This document shows, one piece after another, positions 27,426-35,670 of a stretch of DNA of 64,000 nt (positions within the stretch are counted from its first letter, which is position 1; each line of letters starts with the position of its first letter). Under the pieces are notes generated by a model. It ran no database searches. It was not told the origin of the DNA and saw nothing but the letters and a program-made list of their open reading frames with translations. The stretch covers positions 3,865,501 to 3,929,500 of the forward strand of contig CP128433.1 of the NCBI GenBank assembly GCA_032615215.1, read 5' to 3'. A program made the translations under genes and the position numbers. This stretch comes from Microbulbifer sp. MKSA007. Lineage in GTDB: Bacteria; Pseudomonadota; Gammaproteobacteria; Pseudomonadales; Cellvibrionaceae.

Positions 27426-27458
27426 GCCTGTGGGAATGCTGAAAAGCATCCCTCAGGC
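27426..27458 (+). other. Hairpin in the spacer before ppi
   Basis: GCCTG-TGGGAATGCT and AGCATCCCT-CAGGC can pair around a GAAA loop with a one-base irregularity. No T run follows. It may be a weak terminator for the SH3 gene or an mRNA structure. Confidence 0.35.
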
Positions 27459-27545
27459 AGCGATATTCAAATACTTTCTCTCTACCTATAACCATTCGCT
27501 GGCACAGTAGTAAACCGATTACCCCCGGACACTCAAAGGACACGG

Positions 27546-28139
27546 ATGATGCGTAAATTAGTTATTTTTCTTTTCTGTACTCTATTCAGCCTTCCGCTAT
27601 TTGCCCAAAACCCTCAGGTGAAACTAGAAACTGATCTTGGGGTTATTCGTATCGAGCTATATGCCAAGCAAGCACCAGTCACCGTAGAGAACTTCCTCGC
27701 TTATACCGATAGCGGCTTCTACGATGGAATTATCTTTCACCGTGTTGTGCCTGGATTTGTCGTCCAAGCCGGTGGTTTCACTTTTGATTTCCAAAGAAAA
27801 GAAACTCGCGAGGCTATCGCCAACGAGTCAGCTAACGGACTCCAAAACCTGCGTGGCACTCTCTCCATGGCACGCACAAATGATCCCGATAGTGCCACGT
27901 CCCAGTTTTTTATTAACTTGGTCGATAACACCCGCCTGGATGCCAGCGAGGATAAGCCTGGCTACGCAGTTTTTGGCAAGGTTATCGAGGGAATGGATAT
28001 CATAGAAAAAATTGAGCGGGAACCCCGAGGCCTTTATCGCAGGCACCCAGAGGCTCCCAATACTCCGATTCGGATTCTTTCCGCAAAACGAATTACAGCC
28101 AGCGACAACACAGTCGCTGAACACAGCAAGGGAGAATAA
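27546..28139 (+). CDS. Exported cyclophilin-type peptidylprolyl isomerase
   Basis: 197 residues with a signal peptide (MRKLVIFLFCTLFSLPLFAQ). The cyclophilin core follows with IIFHRVVPGFVVQAGG, LSMARTNDPDSATSQFFINL and GYAVFGKVIEGMDI, including the catalytic Arg in FHR. A periplasmic PpiA-like role in protein folding is likely. ATG 27546 and ATG 27549 are both possible. AGGGAG at its end is the ribosome binding site of pdxJ. Confidence 0.92.
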   Translation: MMRKLVIFLFCTLFSLPLFAQNPQVKLETDLGVIRIELYAKQAPVTVENFLAYTDSGFYDGIIFHRVVPGFVVQAGGFTFDFQRKETREAIANESANGLQNLRGTLSMARTNDPDSATSQFFINLVDNTRLDASEDKPGYAVFGKVIEGMDIIEKIEREPRGLYRRHPEAPNTPIRILSAKRITASDNTVAEHSKGE

Positions 28140-28142
28140 GCA

Positions 28143-28901
28143 TTGATCGCTCTCAGCGTAAACCTCAATAAAATTGCCTTAATCCGCAACTCCCGCGAGG
28201 GCAACTTTCCCGACGTAATCGCCCACGGGCGCACTTGCCTCGACGCCGGGGCCCAAGGTTTGACCGTACACCCCCGTCCAGACCAACGACATATTCGCCC
28301 CGGCGACGTGCGCGACCTGGCAGAACTCTGCGCCAGCCGCAAAAACATAGAGTTCAACGTTGAAGGCAACCCCTTCGCCGCTCCCCTGGGGGACTACCCC
28401 GGCCTAATACCACTGGTTTTGGAAACCAAACCAGACCAATGCACTTTGGTTCCCGACACCAGTGATCAGCTCACGTCTGATCACGGCTTTGACCTCAAAC
28501 AAGATGGAGATCGATTAGTTCCGATAATTGATCAACTTAAAAATGCCGGAATACGTGTCAGCCTGTTTATGGATCCAGACCTGGACCAAATCAGCCTGGC
28601 CAAACAGGTCGGGGCTGACCGTATTGAGCTCTACACCGGCCCCTATGCCGAAGCCGTAACCAAACAGAGCCCAGAGCTGGAAACAATTTTCTCTGCCCAC
28701 TGTGCCGCCGCTGAGCACGCACATCAGCTGGGACTGGGGATTAATGCCGGCCATGACCTCAACCTGGTTAACCTACCGCGCTATCGCACATTACCGGGCT
28801 TGCAGGAAGTCTCCATAGGCCACGCCTTTACTGTCGATGCTATCAGCATGGGCCTGGAGAATGCCGTTAACGCCTACGTCGACTGCCTCGCTGGTAGCTG
28901 A
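28143..28901 (+). CDS. pdxJ: PdxJ, pyridoxine 5'-phosphate synthase
   Basis: 252 residues, TTG start at 28143 with AGGGAG 8 bases upstream. It condenses deoxyxylulose phosphate with 3-hydroxy-1-aminoacetone phosphate to form PNP. Visible motifs: VNLNKIALIRNSR, LTVHPRPDQRHI, EFNVEGNP, GADRIELYTGPYAEA, GINAGHDLNLVNL and VSIGHAFTVDAI. Its N-terminus (SVNLNKIA in place of VNIDHIA) belongs to the variant PdxJ type. The stop overlaps the next ATG (TGATG). Confidence 0.94.
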   Translation: MIALSVNLNKIALIRNSREGNFPDVIAHGRTCLDAGAQGLTVHPRPDQRHIRPGDVRDLAELCASRKNIEFNVEGNPFAAPLGDYPGLIPLVLETKPDQCTLVPDTSDQLTSDHGFDLKQDGDRLVPIIDQLKNAGIRVSLFMDPDLDQISLAKQVGADRIELYTGPYAEAVTKQSPELETIFSAHCAAAEHAHQLGLGINAGHDLNLVNLPRYRTLPGLQEVSIGHAFTVDAISMGLENAVNAYVDCLAGS

Positions 28902-29770
28902 TGCAAAGCCTCAATATTATTGGCGCGGGCCGCCTTGGAAAAACCCTGGGGCGGCTGTGGCAGGAGAGCGGTGTATTTGGGATACAGTCAATTTATAACC
29001 GCAGCCTCGAAAGTGGACAAAGTGCCTGTCGATTTATCGGTGCAGGCAATGCTGTCGATTCCCTCTCGGCAATGCCTTCAGCAGACCTATGGCTGATTGG
29101 CTGTATCGATAGTGAAATCGCTATATTTGCGCAGAAACTTGCCGATAGCGGGCTGGTCGACGAGCGCACTATTATATTCCACTGCAGTGGCGCTCTCAGC
29201 TCTAAAGAACTAGCCCCCTTGAGACCCGCCCTGATTGCCAGCGCTCACCCGGTTCACAGTTTTGCCGAACCGGAAACCTCGCTGCAAACATTTGCCAAAA
29301 CCAGTGTCGCTGTCGAAGGGGATAGCCATGCAGTAGAGGTTATTTCTGTGGCTTTTGCAGCCATTGGCTGTGAAACACTGGCTATTGATCCCCTTAACAA
29401 GTCTCTGTACCACGCTGGGTCAGTGATCGCCTCCAACTACCTCACCACCCTAATGGACCTGAGTTTACAAAGCTTTTCAGCCGCCGGCATAGAGCGGGAC
29501 AGTGCCCTTCGCCTGTTGGCGCCGATTGTTTCACAGACTCTGCAAAACAATTTGGAGCTGGGACCAGAGAGGTCGCTGACAGGTCCCATTGCCAGGGGGG
29601 ATGTGGAAACCGTTGGCGCCCAGGTGGAAAGCCTAGCTTCAGTAGATAGCCAACTGGCACTTTGCTATCGCCATCTGGGCCTCGCCTGTGTAGAGTTGGC
29701 GCGGCGCGGCTCGCTCTCACCTGAGAGCGCAGCCAGATTGATCGAACTGCTGAGTGAGCCAACGCGGTGA
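28901..29770 (+). CDS. Rossmann-like/DUF2520 oxidoreductase-type protein
   Basis: 289 residues. N-terminal NAD(P)-binding fold (LNIIGAGRLGKTLGRLW) and a C-terminal helical DUF2520 domain (SLYHAGSVIASNYLTTLMDLS), resembling the architecture of pyrroline-5-carboxylate and ketopantoate reductases. Substrate unknown. Translationally coupled to pdxJ and overlaps the following gene by 17 bases. Confidence 0.85.
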   Translation: MQSLNIIGAGRLGKTLGRLWQESGVFGIQSIYNRSLESGQSACRFIGAGNAVDSLSAMPSADLWLIGCIDSEIAIFAQKLADSGLVDERTIIFHCSGALSSKELAPLRPALIASAHPVHSFAEPETSLQTFAKTSVAVEGDSHAVEVISVAFAAIGCETLAIDPLNKSLYHAGSVIASNYLTTLMDLSLQSFSAAGIERDSALRLLAPIVSQTLQNNLELGPERSLTGPIARGDVETVGAQVESLASVDSQLALCYRHLGLACVELARRGSLSPESAARLIELLSEPTR

Positions 29771-30548
29771 AAGACTCCTCCGAATACCTGGAAAAAAAGC
29801 CTTCTTCGATAGCCTCCTTACAATTTATGGGCGCAAGCCTGTACTCGAGGCTCTCGAGGATTTATCTGTACCCGTCCATAAATTACATCTGGCCAGCAGC
29901 AACCGGCGCGACCAGCTAATCCAGCGAATGGAAACCCTGGCCGAAGAGCGTCAGATTGAAATTGCTTACTGGGATCGCAAGGGCCTGTCCCGGATTTCGA
30001 AGAATTCCCGTCAGGACCAAGGTGTAGCCCTCGACCTGGCCCTGCCGCACTACGGCAGAGCGGAGGACTTTTTACAGAAGGTTGCAGCCCCAGAGCACAA
30101 AAACACCTATGAACTTCTGGCCCTGGATGGCATAACCAACCCTCAAAACCTGGGCATGATTATTCGCTCAGCCTGTGCCGGCGGCATTGATGGAATCATC
30201 CTGCCAAAGAAAGGCTGTGCACAGATAGACCCCCTCGTTATCAAAGCCAGCACAGGCACCCTGTTTAAAACCCGGGTTTTGCGCTGTGACAAATTGGCAG
30301 CCACCCTGGGGGAGTTCCGCGAAGCGGGGGCTCAGGTTTGCGGGCTGTCATCCCACGCCCGGACGACCCTGAAAGAGGTCTCCAGTAACGTCTCCACAAT
30401 TTTTGTGCTGGGCAATGAAACCCACGGTGTTAGCGATGCCGTCGCAGCTCAGTGCAATGAACTGGTGCGTATCCCCATGCAAAACGATGTGGAAAGCTTG
30501 AATGTGGCGGTCACGGCCGCACTAATTAGCTTCCGTCGAGAAATCTAA
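29754..30548 (+). CDS. TrmH/SpoU-family RNA 2'-O-methyltransferase
   Basis: 264 residues from GTG 29754. N-terminal SpoU substrate-binding domain starts at TIYGRKPVLEAL. The SPOUT catalytic domain shows motif 1 ALDGITNPQNLGMIIRSA, motif 2 IFVLGNETHGVSD and motif 3 IPMQNDVESLNVAVTAAL. Closest in style to RlmB-like 23S rRNA methyltransferases, but the target base cannot be assigned. The start overlaps the preceding gene. Confidence 0.88.
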   Translation: MSQRGERLLRIPGKKAFFDSLLTIYGRKPVLEALEDLSVPVHKLHLASSNRRDQLIQRMETLAEERQIEIAYWDRKGLSRISKNSRQDQGVALDLALPHYGRAEDFLQKVAAPEHKNTYELLALDGITNPQNLGMIIRSACAGGIDGIILPKKGCAQIDPLVIKASTGTLFKTRVLRCDKLAATLGEFREAGAQVCGLSSHARTTLKEVSSNVSTIFVLGNETHGVSDAVAAQCNELVRIPMQNDVESLNVAVTAALISFRREI

Positions 30549-30558
30549 CTCTGCCCCT

Positions 30559-30580
30559 GTGGGAGGTGCCCGCCTCCCAC
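30559..30580 (+). terminator. Hairpin after TrmH-like gene
   Basis: GTGGGAGG and CCTCCCAC form an 8-base stem with a 6-base loop 10 bases after the stop; there is no clear T run. Confidence 0.5.
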
Positions 30581-30623
30581 TCCCTCAACTTATCCCACGA
30601 GTTCAACCCCAATCTAACCAGGA

Positions 30624-30653
30624 TTATCCACTACCCACAGATTCTGTGGATAT
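30624..30653. promoter_or_regulatory. Inverted pair of DnaA-box-like sequences
   Basis: TTATCCACT (30624-30632) and, on the other strand, ATATCCACA (30653-30645) each differ by one base from TTATCCACA. Between them CCACAGA-T-TCTGTGG (30635-30649) is a perfect palindrome. There are too few boxes for an origin; a DnaA-regulated or chance site is possible. Confidence 0.35.
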
Positions 30654-30860
30654 CTCTGTGACTAACTTAGAGTAGTATGCCGCAAAGGCCCGCCATTTGG
30701 TCTTTGTGACAATATGAAGAAAAAATAAACAACCCGGGAAACGCTCAAAAAATCAACGAGTTAGCGAAGTCTTAGCTGAGCGTTTAGCGACAATCCGTAC
30801 CAATTAAAGATCGAATAGAGAGAAGGGGCCGCTGTGGAAAATGAGACGCGAAGCCCAAAA

Positions 30861-30889
30861 CAAAAAAAGAAAGGGGTGCTAAGCACCCC
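30861..30889 (-). terminator. Rho-independent terminator of guaA
   Basis: On the minus strand GGGGTGC-TTA-GCACCCC is followed by TTTCTTTTTTTG, 15 bases after the guaA stop. A textbook intrinsic terminator. Confidence 0.9.
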
Positions 30890-30904
30890 CTCTCGATTCG
30901 GCAG

Positions 30905-32482
30905 TTACTCCCACTCAATTGTCGCGGGAGGCTTGCTGGAAACGTCGTAGACCACACGAGAGATGTGCTCTATCTCATTGATAATGCGGTTGGAAACCTT
31001 CTCAATCAGCTCATAGGGGAGATGCGCCCAGCGCGCTGTCATAAAGTCCACAGTCTCTACCGCGCGAAGAGCAACCACGTATTCATATCGACGGCCATCA
31101 CCAACAACACCCACAGATTTTACCGGAAGGAATACGGCAAAGGCCTGGCTGGTCTTGTGATACCAATCGGCGTTGTGCAGCTCCTCGATAAAGATCGCAT
31201 CTGCCTCTCGCAGAATATCGGCATACTCCCGCTTTACCTCACCGAGAATCCGCACGCCCAGACCCGGTCCCGGGAAGGGGTGGCGGTAAACCATGTCGTA
31301 AGGCAGGCCCAGCTCCAGGCCGATCTTACGAACCTCGTCTTTGAACAGTTCACGCAGGGGCTCTACCAGCTCAAACTGCATATCCTCCGGTAAGCCGCCC
31401 ACATTATGATGAGACTTAATCACATGTGCCTTGCCGGTTTTTGCGGCGGCGGACTCAATAACGTCTGGGTAGATAGTGCCCTGGGCCAGGAATTTCACGT
31501 CCTGTAACTTGGAAGCTTCGCGATCAAAAATCTCAATAAAGGTATTACCAATGATTTTGCGCTTGGCCTCAGGGTCTTTTTCACCTTGGAGGCGCCCAAG
31601 GAAATCCTCTTCCGCATCAGAACGGATAACGCGGACGCCCATATTGTCGGCGAACATCTGCATTACCTGGTCGCCTTCGTTTTTACGCAGAAGGCCATTA
31701 TCTACAAATACGCAGGTCAGCTGATCGCCAATAGCCTTGTGCAGCAAAGCGGCGACCACAGAGCTGTCGACACCACCGGATAAACCGAGCAGCACCTTGC
31801 CCTCGCCCACTTGATCGCGGACTTTAGCAATAGAGTCTTCAATAATGTTCGCGGGAGTCCAGAGTTTCTCACACCCGCAAATATCAATCACAAAGTGCTC
31901 ATAAATACGCATGCCTTGCAGGGTATGAGTCACTTCCGGGTGGAACTGTACACCGAAGAAATTCTTCTCGGCGTGGTACATACCGGCAATTGGGCAGGAA
32001 TCAGTGGAAGCCAACAGCTCAAAGCCCTCTGGCATCGCCACTACCTTGTCGCCGTGACTCATCCAAACATCCAGTAGGGAACTGCCATCATCAGCGATAT
32101 GATCTTTGATATCGCTCAACAAGTTGGATTGGCCTTCAACTTTTACCTGGGCATAGCCAAATTCGCGAATATCGCTGCCCTGTACGGTGCCTCCAAGCTG
32201 ATGAGCCATGGTCTGCATGCCATAGCAAATGCCCAGTACCGGCACGCCCAGGTTATAAACCGCTTCCGGCGCGCGCGGGGAGCCCTCTTCCGGTACCGAC
32301 TCGGGGCCACCGGCGAGAATAATGCCCTTGGGCTGATACTCACGAATTTCCTCTTCGGTCATATCGAAAGCGCGAATTTCAGAAAATACGCCCAGCTCGC
32401 GGACACGGCGGGCAATCAATTGTGTGTACTGGGACCCGAAGTCGAGAATGAGTATTCGGCTGGAATGGATATCTTGGCTCAT
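30905..32482 (-). CDS. guaA: GuaA, GMP synthase (glutamine-hydrolysing)
   Basis: 525 residues, standard length. The N-terminal class I amidotransferase has the nucleophile Cys in GICYGMQTMAHQLGG and the His-Glu pair in GVQFHPEVTHT. The ATP pyrophosphatase domain has the loop LLGLSGGVDSSV. The C-terminal dimerisation domain ends with KPPATIEWE. It converts XMP to GMP and follows guaB on the same strand. Confidence 0.98.
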   Translation of the reverse strand: MSQDIHSSRILILDFGSQYTQLIARRVRELGVFSEIRAFDMTEEEIREYQPKGIILAGGPESVPEEGSPRAPEAVYNLGVPVLGICYGMQTMAHQLGGTVQGSDIREFGYAQVKVEGQSNLLSDIKDHIADDGSSLLDVWMSHGDKVVAMPEGFELLASTDSCPIAGMYHAEKNFFGVQFHPEVTHTLQGMRIYEHFVIDICGCEKLWTPANIIEDSIAKVRDQVGEGKVLLGLSGGVDSSVVAALLHKAIGDQLTCVFVDNGLLRKNEGDQVMQMFADNMGVRVIRSDAEEDFLGRLQGEKDPEAKRKIIGNTFIEIFDREASKLQDVKFLAQGTIYPDVIESAAAKTGKAHVIKSHHNVGGLPEDMQFELVEPLRELFKDEVRKIGLELGLPYDMVYRHPFPGPGLGVRILGEVKREYADILREADAIFIEELHNADWYHKTSQAFAVFLPVKSVGVVGDGRRYEYVVALRAVETVDFMTARWAHLPYELIEKVSNRIINEIEHISRVVYDVSSKPPATIEWE

Positions 32483-32513
32483 GACTTACTCGATAACTGG
32501 ATTAAATAACGGC

Positions 32514-32536
32514 AAACGGACCTTGAAGGTCCGTTT
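32514..32536. other. Perfect inverted repeat between guaB and guaA
   Basis: AAACGGACCTT-G-AAGGTCCGTTT is an 11-base perfect palindrome in the 100-base guaB-guaA spacer. It could attenuate or process the guaBA transcript. On the minus strand only short T stretches follow. Confidence 0.55.
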
Positions 32537-32582
32537 GCTGCTTGTTCCGTCTAAATTTTTTCACCTGGAGAAGGTCGAAGGC

Positions 32583-34070
32583 TTAGCGTCGGCCCACCGG
32601 GTAGTTGGGGGCTTCTTTAGTAATTTGAACGTCGTGGACATGGGACTCACCCATACCGGCTGCCGTGACCCGCACAAACTCAGGACGAGTGCGCATGGTC
32701 TCGACATCGACACTGCCGGTGTAACCCATAGCTGAACGCAAACCACCCATCATCTGATGAACAATGGCTGACAGCGGGCCTTTATAAGGCACTCGACCTT
32801 CGATACCTTCCGGTACCAGTTTTTCAGCGCCCTTGCTCGCATCCTGGAAATAGCGATCGGAAGAACCCTGGGTGCGGGACATAGCACCGAGAGAACCCAT
32901 CCCACGATAGGACTTGTAAGTACGGCCCTGATAGAGCTCAACTTCGCCCGGCGCCTCTTCGGTACCGGCGAACATGGAACCCATCATGACTGATGAGGCG
33001 CCGGCAACAATTGCCTTGGAGATATCTCCGGAGTAACGGATACCACCGTCGGCGATCATGGGCACACCAAATTCTTTAAGGGCTGTGGCAACCTCTGCAA
33101 TTGCCGTCACCTGGGGTACGCCGATACCTGTTACGATGCGGGTGGTACAGATAGAACCGGGGCCGATACCCACTTTAACCGCATCCGCACCGGCCTCAAC
33201 CAGTGCACGCGCTGCGTCAGCCGTAGCGATGTTGCCACCGATCACATCCACCTGGGGGTGCATTTCCTTAATGCGGCGCACTCGCTCAATCACGTTGCGG
33301 GAGTGGCCGTGAGCGGTATCCACAACCAGTACATCAACGCCGGCTTCTACCAATGCGGCTACACGATCATCGGTGTCCGGGCTGGTGCCCACCGACGCGC
33401 CCACACGCAGGCGACCGTCGGAATCCTTACAGGAGTTCGGGTACTGCTCTGCTTTGTTAAAGTCTTTAACAGTGATCAGGCCGCGCAACTCAAAGTTGTC
33501 GTTAACCACCAGTACCTTTTCGATACGGTGTTTATGCAGCAGTTCGCGTACTTCGTCGGGGCTCGCATCTTCGTGGGCCGTCACCAGACGCTCTTTCGGC
33601 GTCATGATGCTGGCGACACTGACGTCGAGATCAGTTAAGAAGCGAACGTCGCGGCTGGTAACGATACCTACCAAATCGCCACGATCCATTACCGGCACAC
33701 CGGAAATATTGTGGTGACTGGTCAGCGCGATCAACTCGCGCACAGTGGCATCGGACTCAATAGTAATAGGATCTTTTACAACACCGGCTTCAAACTTCTT
33801 CACCGCGCGAACGGCAAGAGCTTGCTCTTCTATCGACATACTCTTGTGAATAATGCCGATACCCCCTTCCTGGGCCAACGCAATGGCCAGGCGAGCTTCC
33901 GTCACCGTATCCATAGCAGCGGACACAATGGGGATGTTCAGGGTAATGTTGCGGGAGAGTTGGGTTTTTAAACTCACATCCTTGGCCGTGACCTCGGAAT
34001 ATCCGGGCACAAGTAGGACGTCGTCAAAAGTGAGGGCTTCGCGCGCGATGCGCAGATTGGATTCAGACAT
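32583..34070 (-). CDS. guaB: GuaB, IMP dehydrogenase
   Basis: 495 residues from ATG 34070; a GTG lies 9 bases further upstream. The (beta/alpha)8 barrel carries the catalytic cysteine C308 in GIGPGSICTTRIV. It is interrupted by two CBS domains (about 95-205). The flap with YRGMGSLGAM is present. It makes XMP from IMP with NAD, the step before GuaA, and is probably cotranscribed with guaA. Confidence 0.98.
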   Translation of the reverse strand: MSESNLRIAREALTFDDVLLVPGYSEVTAKDVSLKTQLSRNITLNIPIVSAAMDTVTEARLAIALAQEGGIGIIHKSMSIEEQALAVRAVKKFEAGVVKDPITIESDATVRELIALTSHHNISGVPVMDRGDLVGIVTSRDVRFLTDLDVSVASIMTPKERLVTAHEDASPDEVRELLHKHRIEKVLVVNDNFELRGLITVKDFNKAEQYPNSCKDSDGRLRVGASVGTSPDTDDRVAALVEAGVDVLVVDTAHGHSRNVIERVRRIKEMHPQVDVIGGNIATADAARALVEAGADAVKVGIGPGSICTTRIVTGIGVPQVTAIAEVATALKEFGVPMIADGGIRYSGDISKAIVAGASSVMMGSMFAGTEEAPGEVELYQGRTYKSYRGMGSLGAMSRTQGSSDRYFQDASKGAEKLVPEGIEGRVPYKGPLSAIVHQMMGGLRSAMGYTGSVDVETMRTRPEFVRVTAAGMGESHVHDVQITKEAPNYPVGRR

Positions 34071-34115
34071 TGTTGACACTCAAACCTCGAATAGGCGGGA
34101 TTGGGTATCGGCGCG

Positions 34116-34144
34116 ATTATACCTCTACGCGCCCAAAGCGCAAA
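34116..34144 (-). promoter_or_regulatory. Putative guaB promoter
   Basis: On the minus strand TTTGCG (34144-34139) and TATAAT (34121-34116) are 17 bases apart, about 45 bases upstream of the guaB start. Confidence 0.6.
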
Positions 34145-34244
34145 CATCAATTTGCAGAAAAACGGATTTGTACAGTAAAGCTCTTTACCTATAAGGGCGA
34201 TACTGCAATATTGCTCCGCCCAATACGCCCGACGAGATTCACCG

Positions 34245-35597
34245 ATGCAGACAATTCCCCCTAGTCAAAATGCCAAGCGCAGCGTGCTGTCGGTCAGTGA
34301 CCTGAATCGGGAAGTTAAACATCTTCTGGAAAGCAGTGTACCCCTTCTATGGATCAGTGGAGAGATTTCCAATTTTTCCATACCCAGCTCCGGGCACTGG
34401 TATTTTAGCCTTAAAGATGCGCGGGCCCAGGTGCGCTGCGCCATGTTTCGCGGTCGCAATCGCAGTGTCACCTTTCGGCCGCAAAATGGTCGCGAGGTTT
34501 TAATCCGGGCCAGGGTGAGCCTGTACGAAGGGCGCGGAGAATTTCAGCTAATCGTTGAGCATATGGAGGAGGCCGGCTTTGGCGCCCTGATGCGCCAGCT
34601 GGAACAGCTCAAAGCAAAACTGAATGCTGAGGGCCTGTTCGAAACAAGCAGAAAACGCTCTCTTCCGTTTTTGCCAACCAATATCGGCATTGTCACTTCG
34701 CCGACAGGCGCGGCAATACGGGATATGATTCACGTATTGGGCAGGAGACACCCTTCTGCACAAATTGAAATCTGGCCCGTAGCCGTTCAAGGTCAGGGTG
34801 CCGCTCAGCAAATCGCGGCAGCGATTGAAAAAGCGGGCCGCAGTGGTCGCCACGATTTATTAATTGTCGGTCGCGGCGGAGGCTCCCTGGAAGACCTGTG
34901 GTCTTTTAATGAAGAAATTGTCGCCCGCGCACTGGCCGCAAGCCCTATTCCCACTATTTCTGCAGTCGGCCACGAAACCGATACGACTATTGCAGATTTA
35001 GCCGCAGACCTGCGCGCACCCACCCCTTCTGCCGCGGCGGAAATAGCCAGCGCCAATGCTGCAGAAATTTTACAGCGGCTTGACCAGGTCCAGCGCAGAT
35101 TGCACCGCGCCATGGACAACCAGCTAAAGCATTTATCTCAACAGGTTCAATTGCGACGCAACCGTTTGCGCCATCCCAAGGAGCAGCTCCTCAACCAAGC
35201 CCAGCGCCTGGATCATTTGGAGATGCGCCTGGTGGCAGCTTGCCAACAACAAATCCAAAGTCGCAAATCCCAATTGGATTCCGCCTCCAGAGCTTTTGCC
35301 CACAACCTGCCGACACGCCGACTCGACAACAGTCGAAAGCAGTTAATCCAACTCAAGGGAAACCTGGAGCGTGCGATGCAACTGATATTACAGCGCGGCA
35401 GTGACAAACTCTCCCACGGGGCCCAATTACTACAAAACATCAGTCCCCTGGCAGTATTGCAGCGAGGCTACGCCATTGTTCTGGATTCAGAAAATCGCGC
35501 AATTCGCGATAGTGCAGAATTGGAAACCGACCAGCAAGTCCATATTAAGCTGGCCAAAGGGAACTTCACTGCAAAAGTTAATACCATCGAAAACTGA
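34245..35597 (+). CDS. xseA: XseA, exodeoxyribonuclease VII large subunit
   Basis: 450 residues. An N-terminal OB-fold domain (VSDLNREVKHLLE ... WISGEISNF) is followed by the catalytic domain with GIVTSPTGAAIRDM, GRGGGSLEDLWSFNEE and AVGHETDTTIADLAADLRAPTPSAAAE. A long coiled coil and a C-terminal segment (LQRGYAIV) complete the protein. It is divergent from guaB, as is common. The small subunit XseB is not in this window. Confidence 0.96.
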   Translation: MQTIPPSQNAKRSVLSVSDLNREVKHLLESSVPLLWISGEISNFSIPSSGHWYFSLKDARAQVRCAMFRGRNRSVTFRPQNGREVLIRARVSLYEGRGEFQLIVEHMEEAGFGALMRQLEQLKAKLNAEGLFETSRKRSLPFLPTNIGIVTSPTGAAIRDMIHVLGRRHPSAQIEIWPVAVQGQGAAQQIAAAIEKAGRSGRHDLLIVGRGGGSLEDLWSFNEEIVARALAASPIPTISAVGHETDTTIADLAADLRAPTPSAAAEIASANAAEILQRLDQVQRRLHRAMDNQLKHLSQQVQLRRNRLRHPKEQLLNQAQRLDHLEMRLVAACQQQIQSRKSQLDSASRAFAHNLPTRRLDNSRKQLIQLKGNLERAMQLILQRGSDKLSHGAQLLQNISPLAVLQRGYAIVLDSENRAIRDSAELETDQQVHIKLAKGNFTAKVNTIEN

Positions 35598-35670
35598 TTT
35601 CTTTAACAATTAAAGAGCGCAAATCAAGCGACACTATAATGGTTGAGGTAGAGTGCCTTCGGAGCAATAT

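Larger units (their letters stand above)
30549..30904. other. Intergenic stretch between trmH-like gene and guaA
   Basis: No gene is seen in these 356 bases. It holds a GC hairpin, a pair of inverted DnaA-box-like sequences, and the guaA terminator, listed separately. Confidence 0.7.

Noticed and set aside
30624..30653. Replication origin
   Set aside because: Only two imperfect boxes, no AT-rich unwinding region and no dnaA/gidA neighbours.
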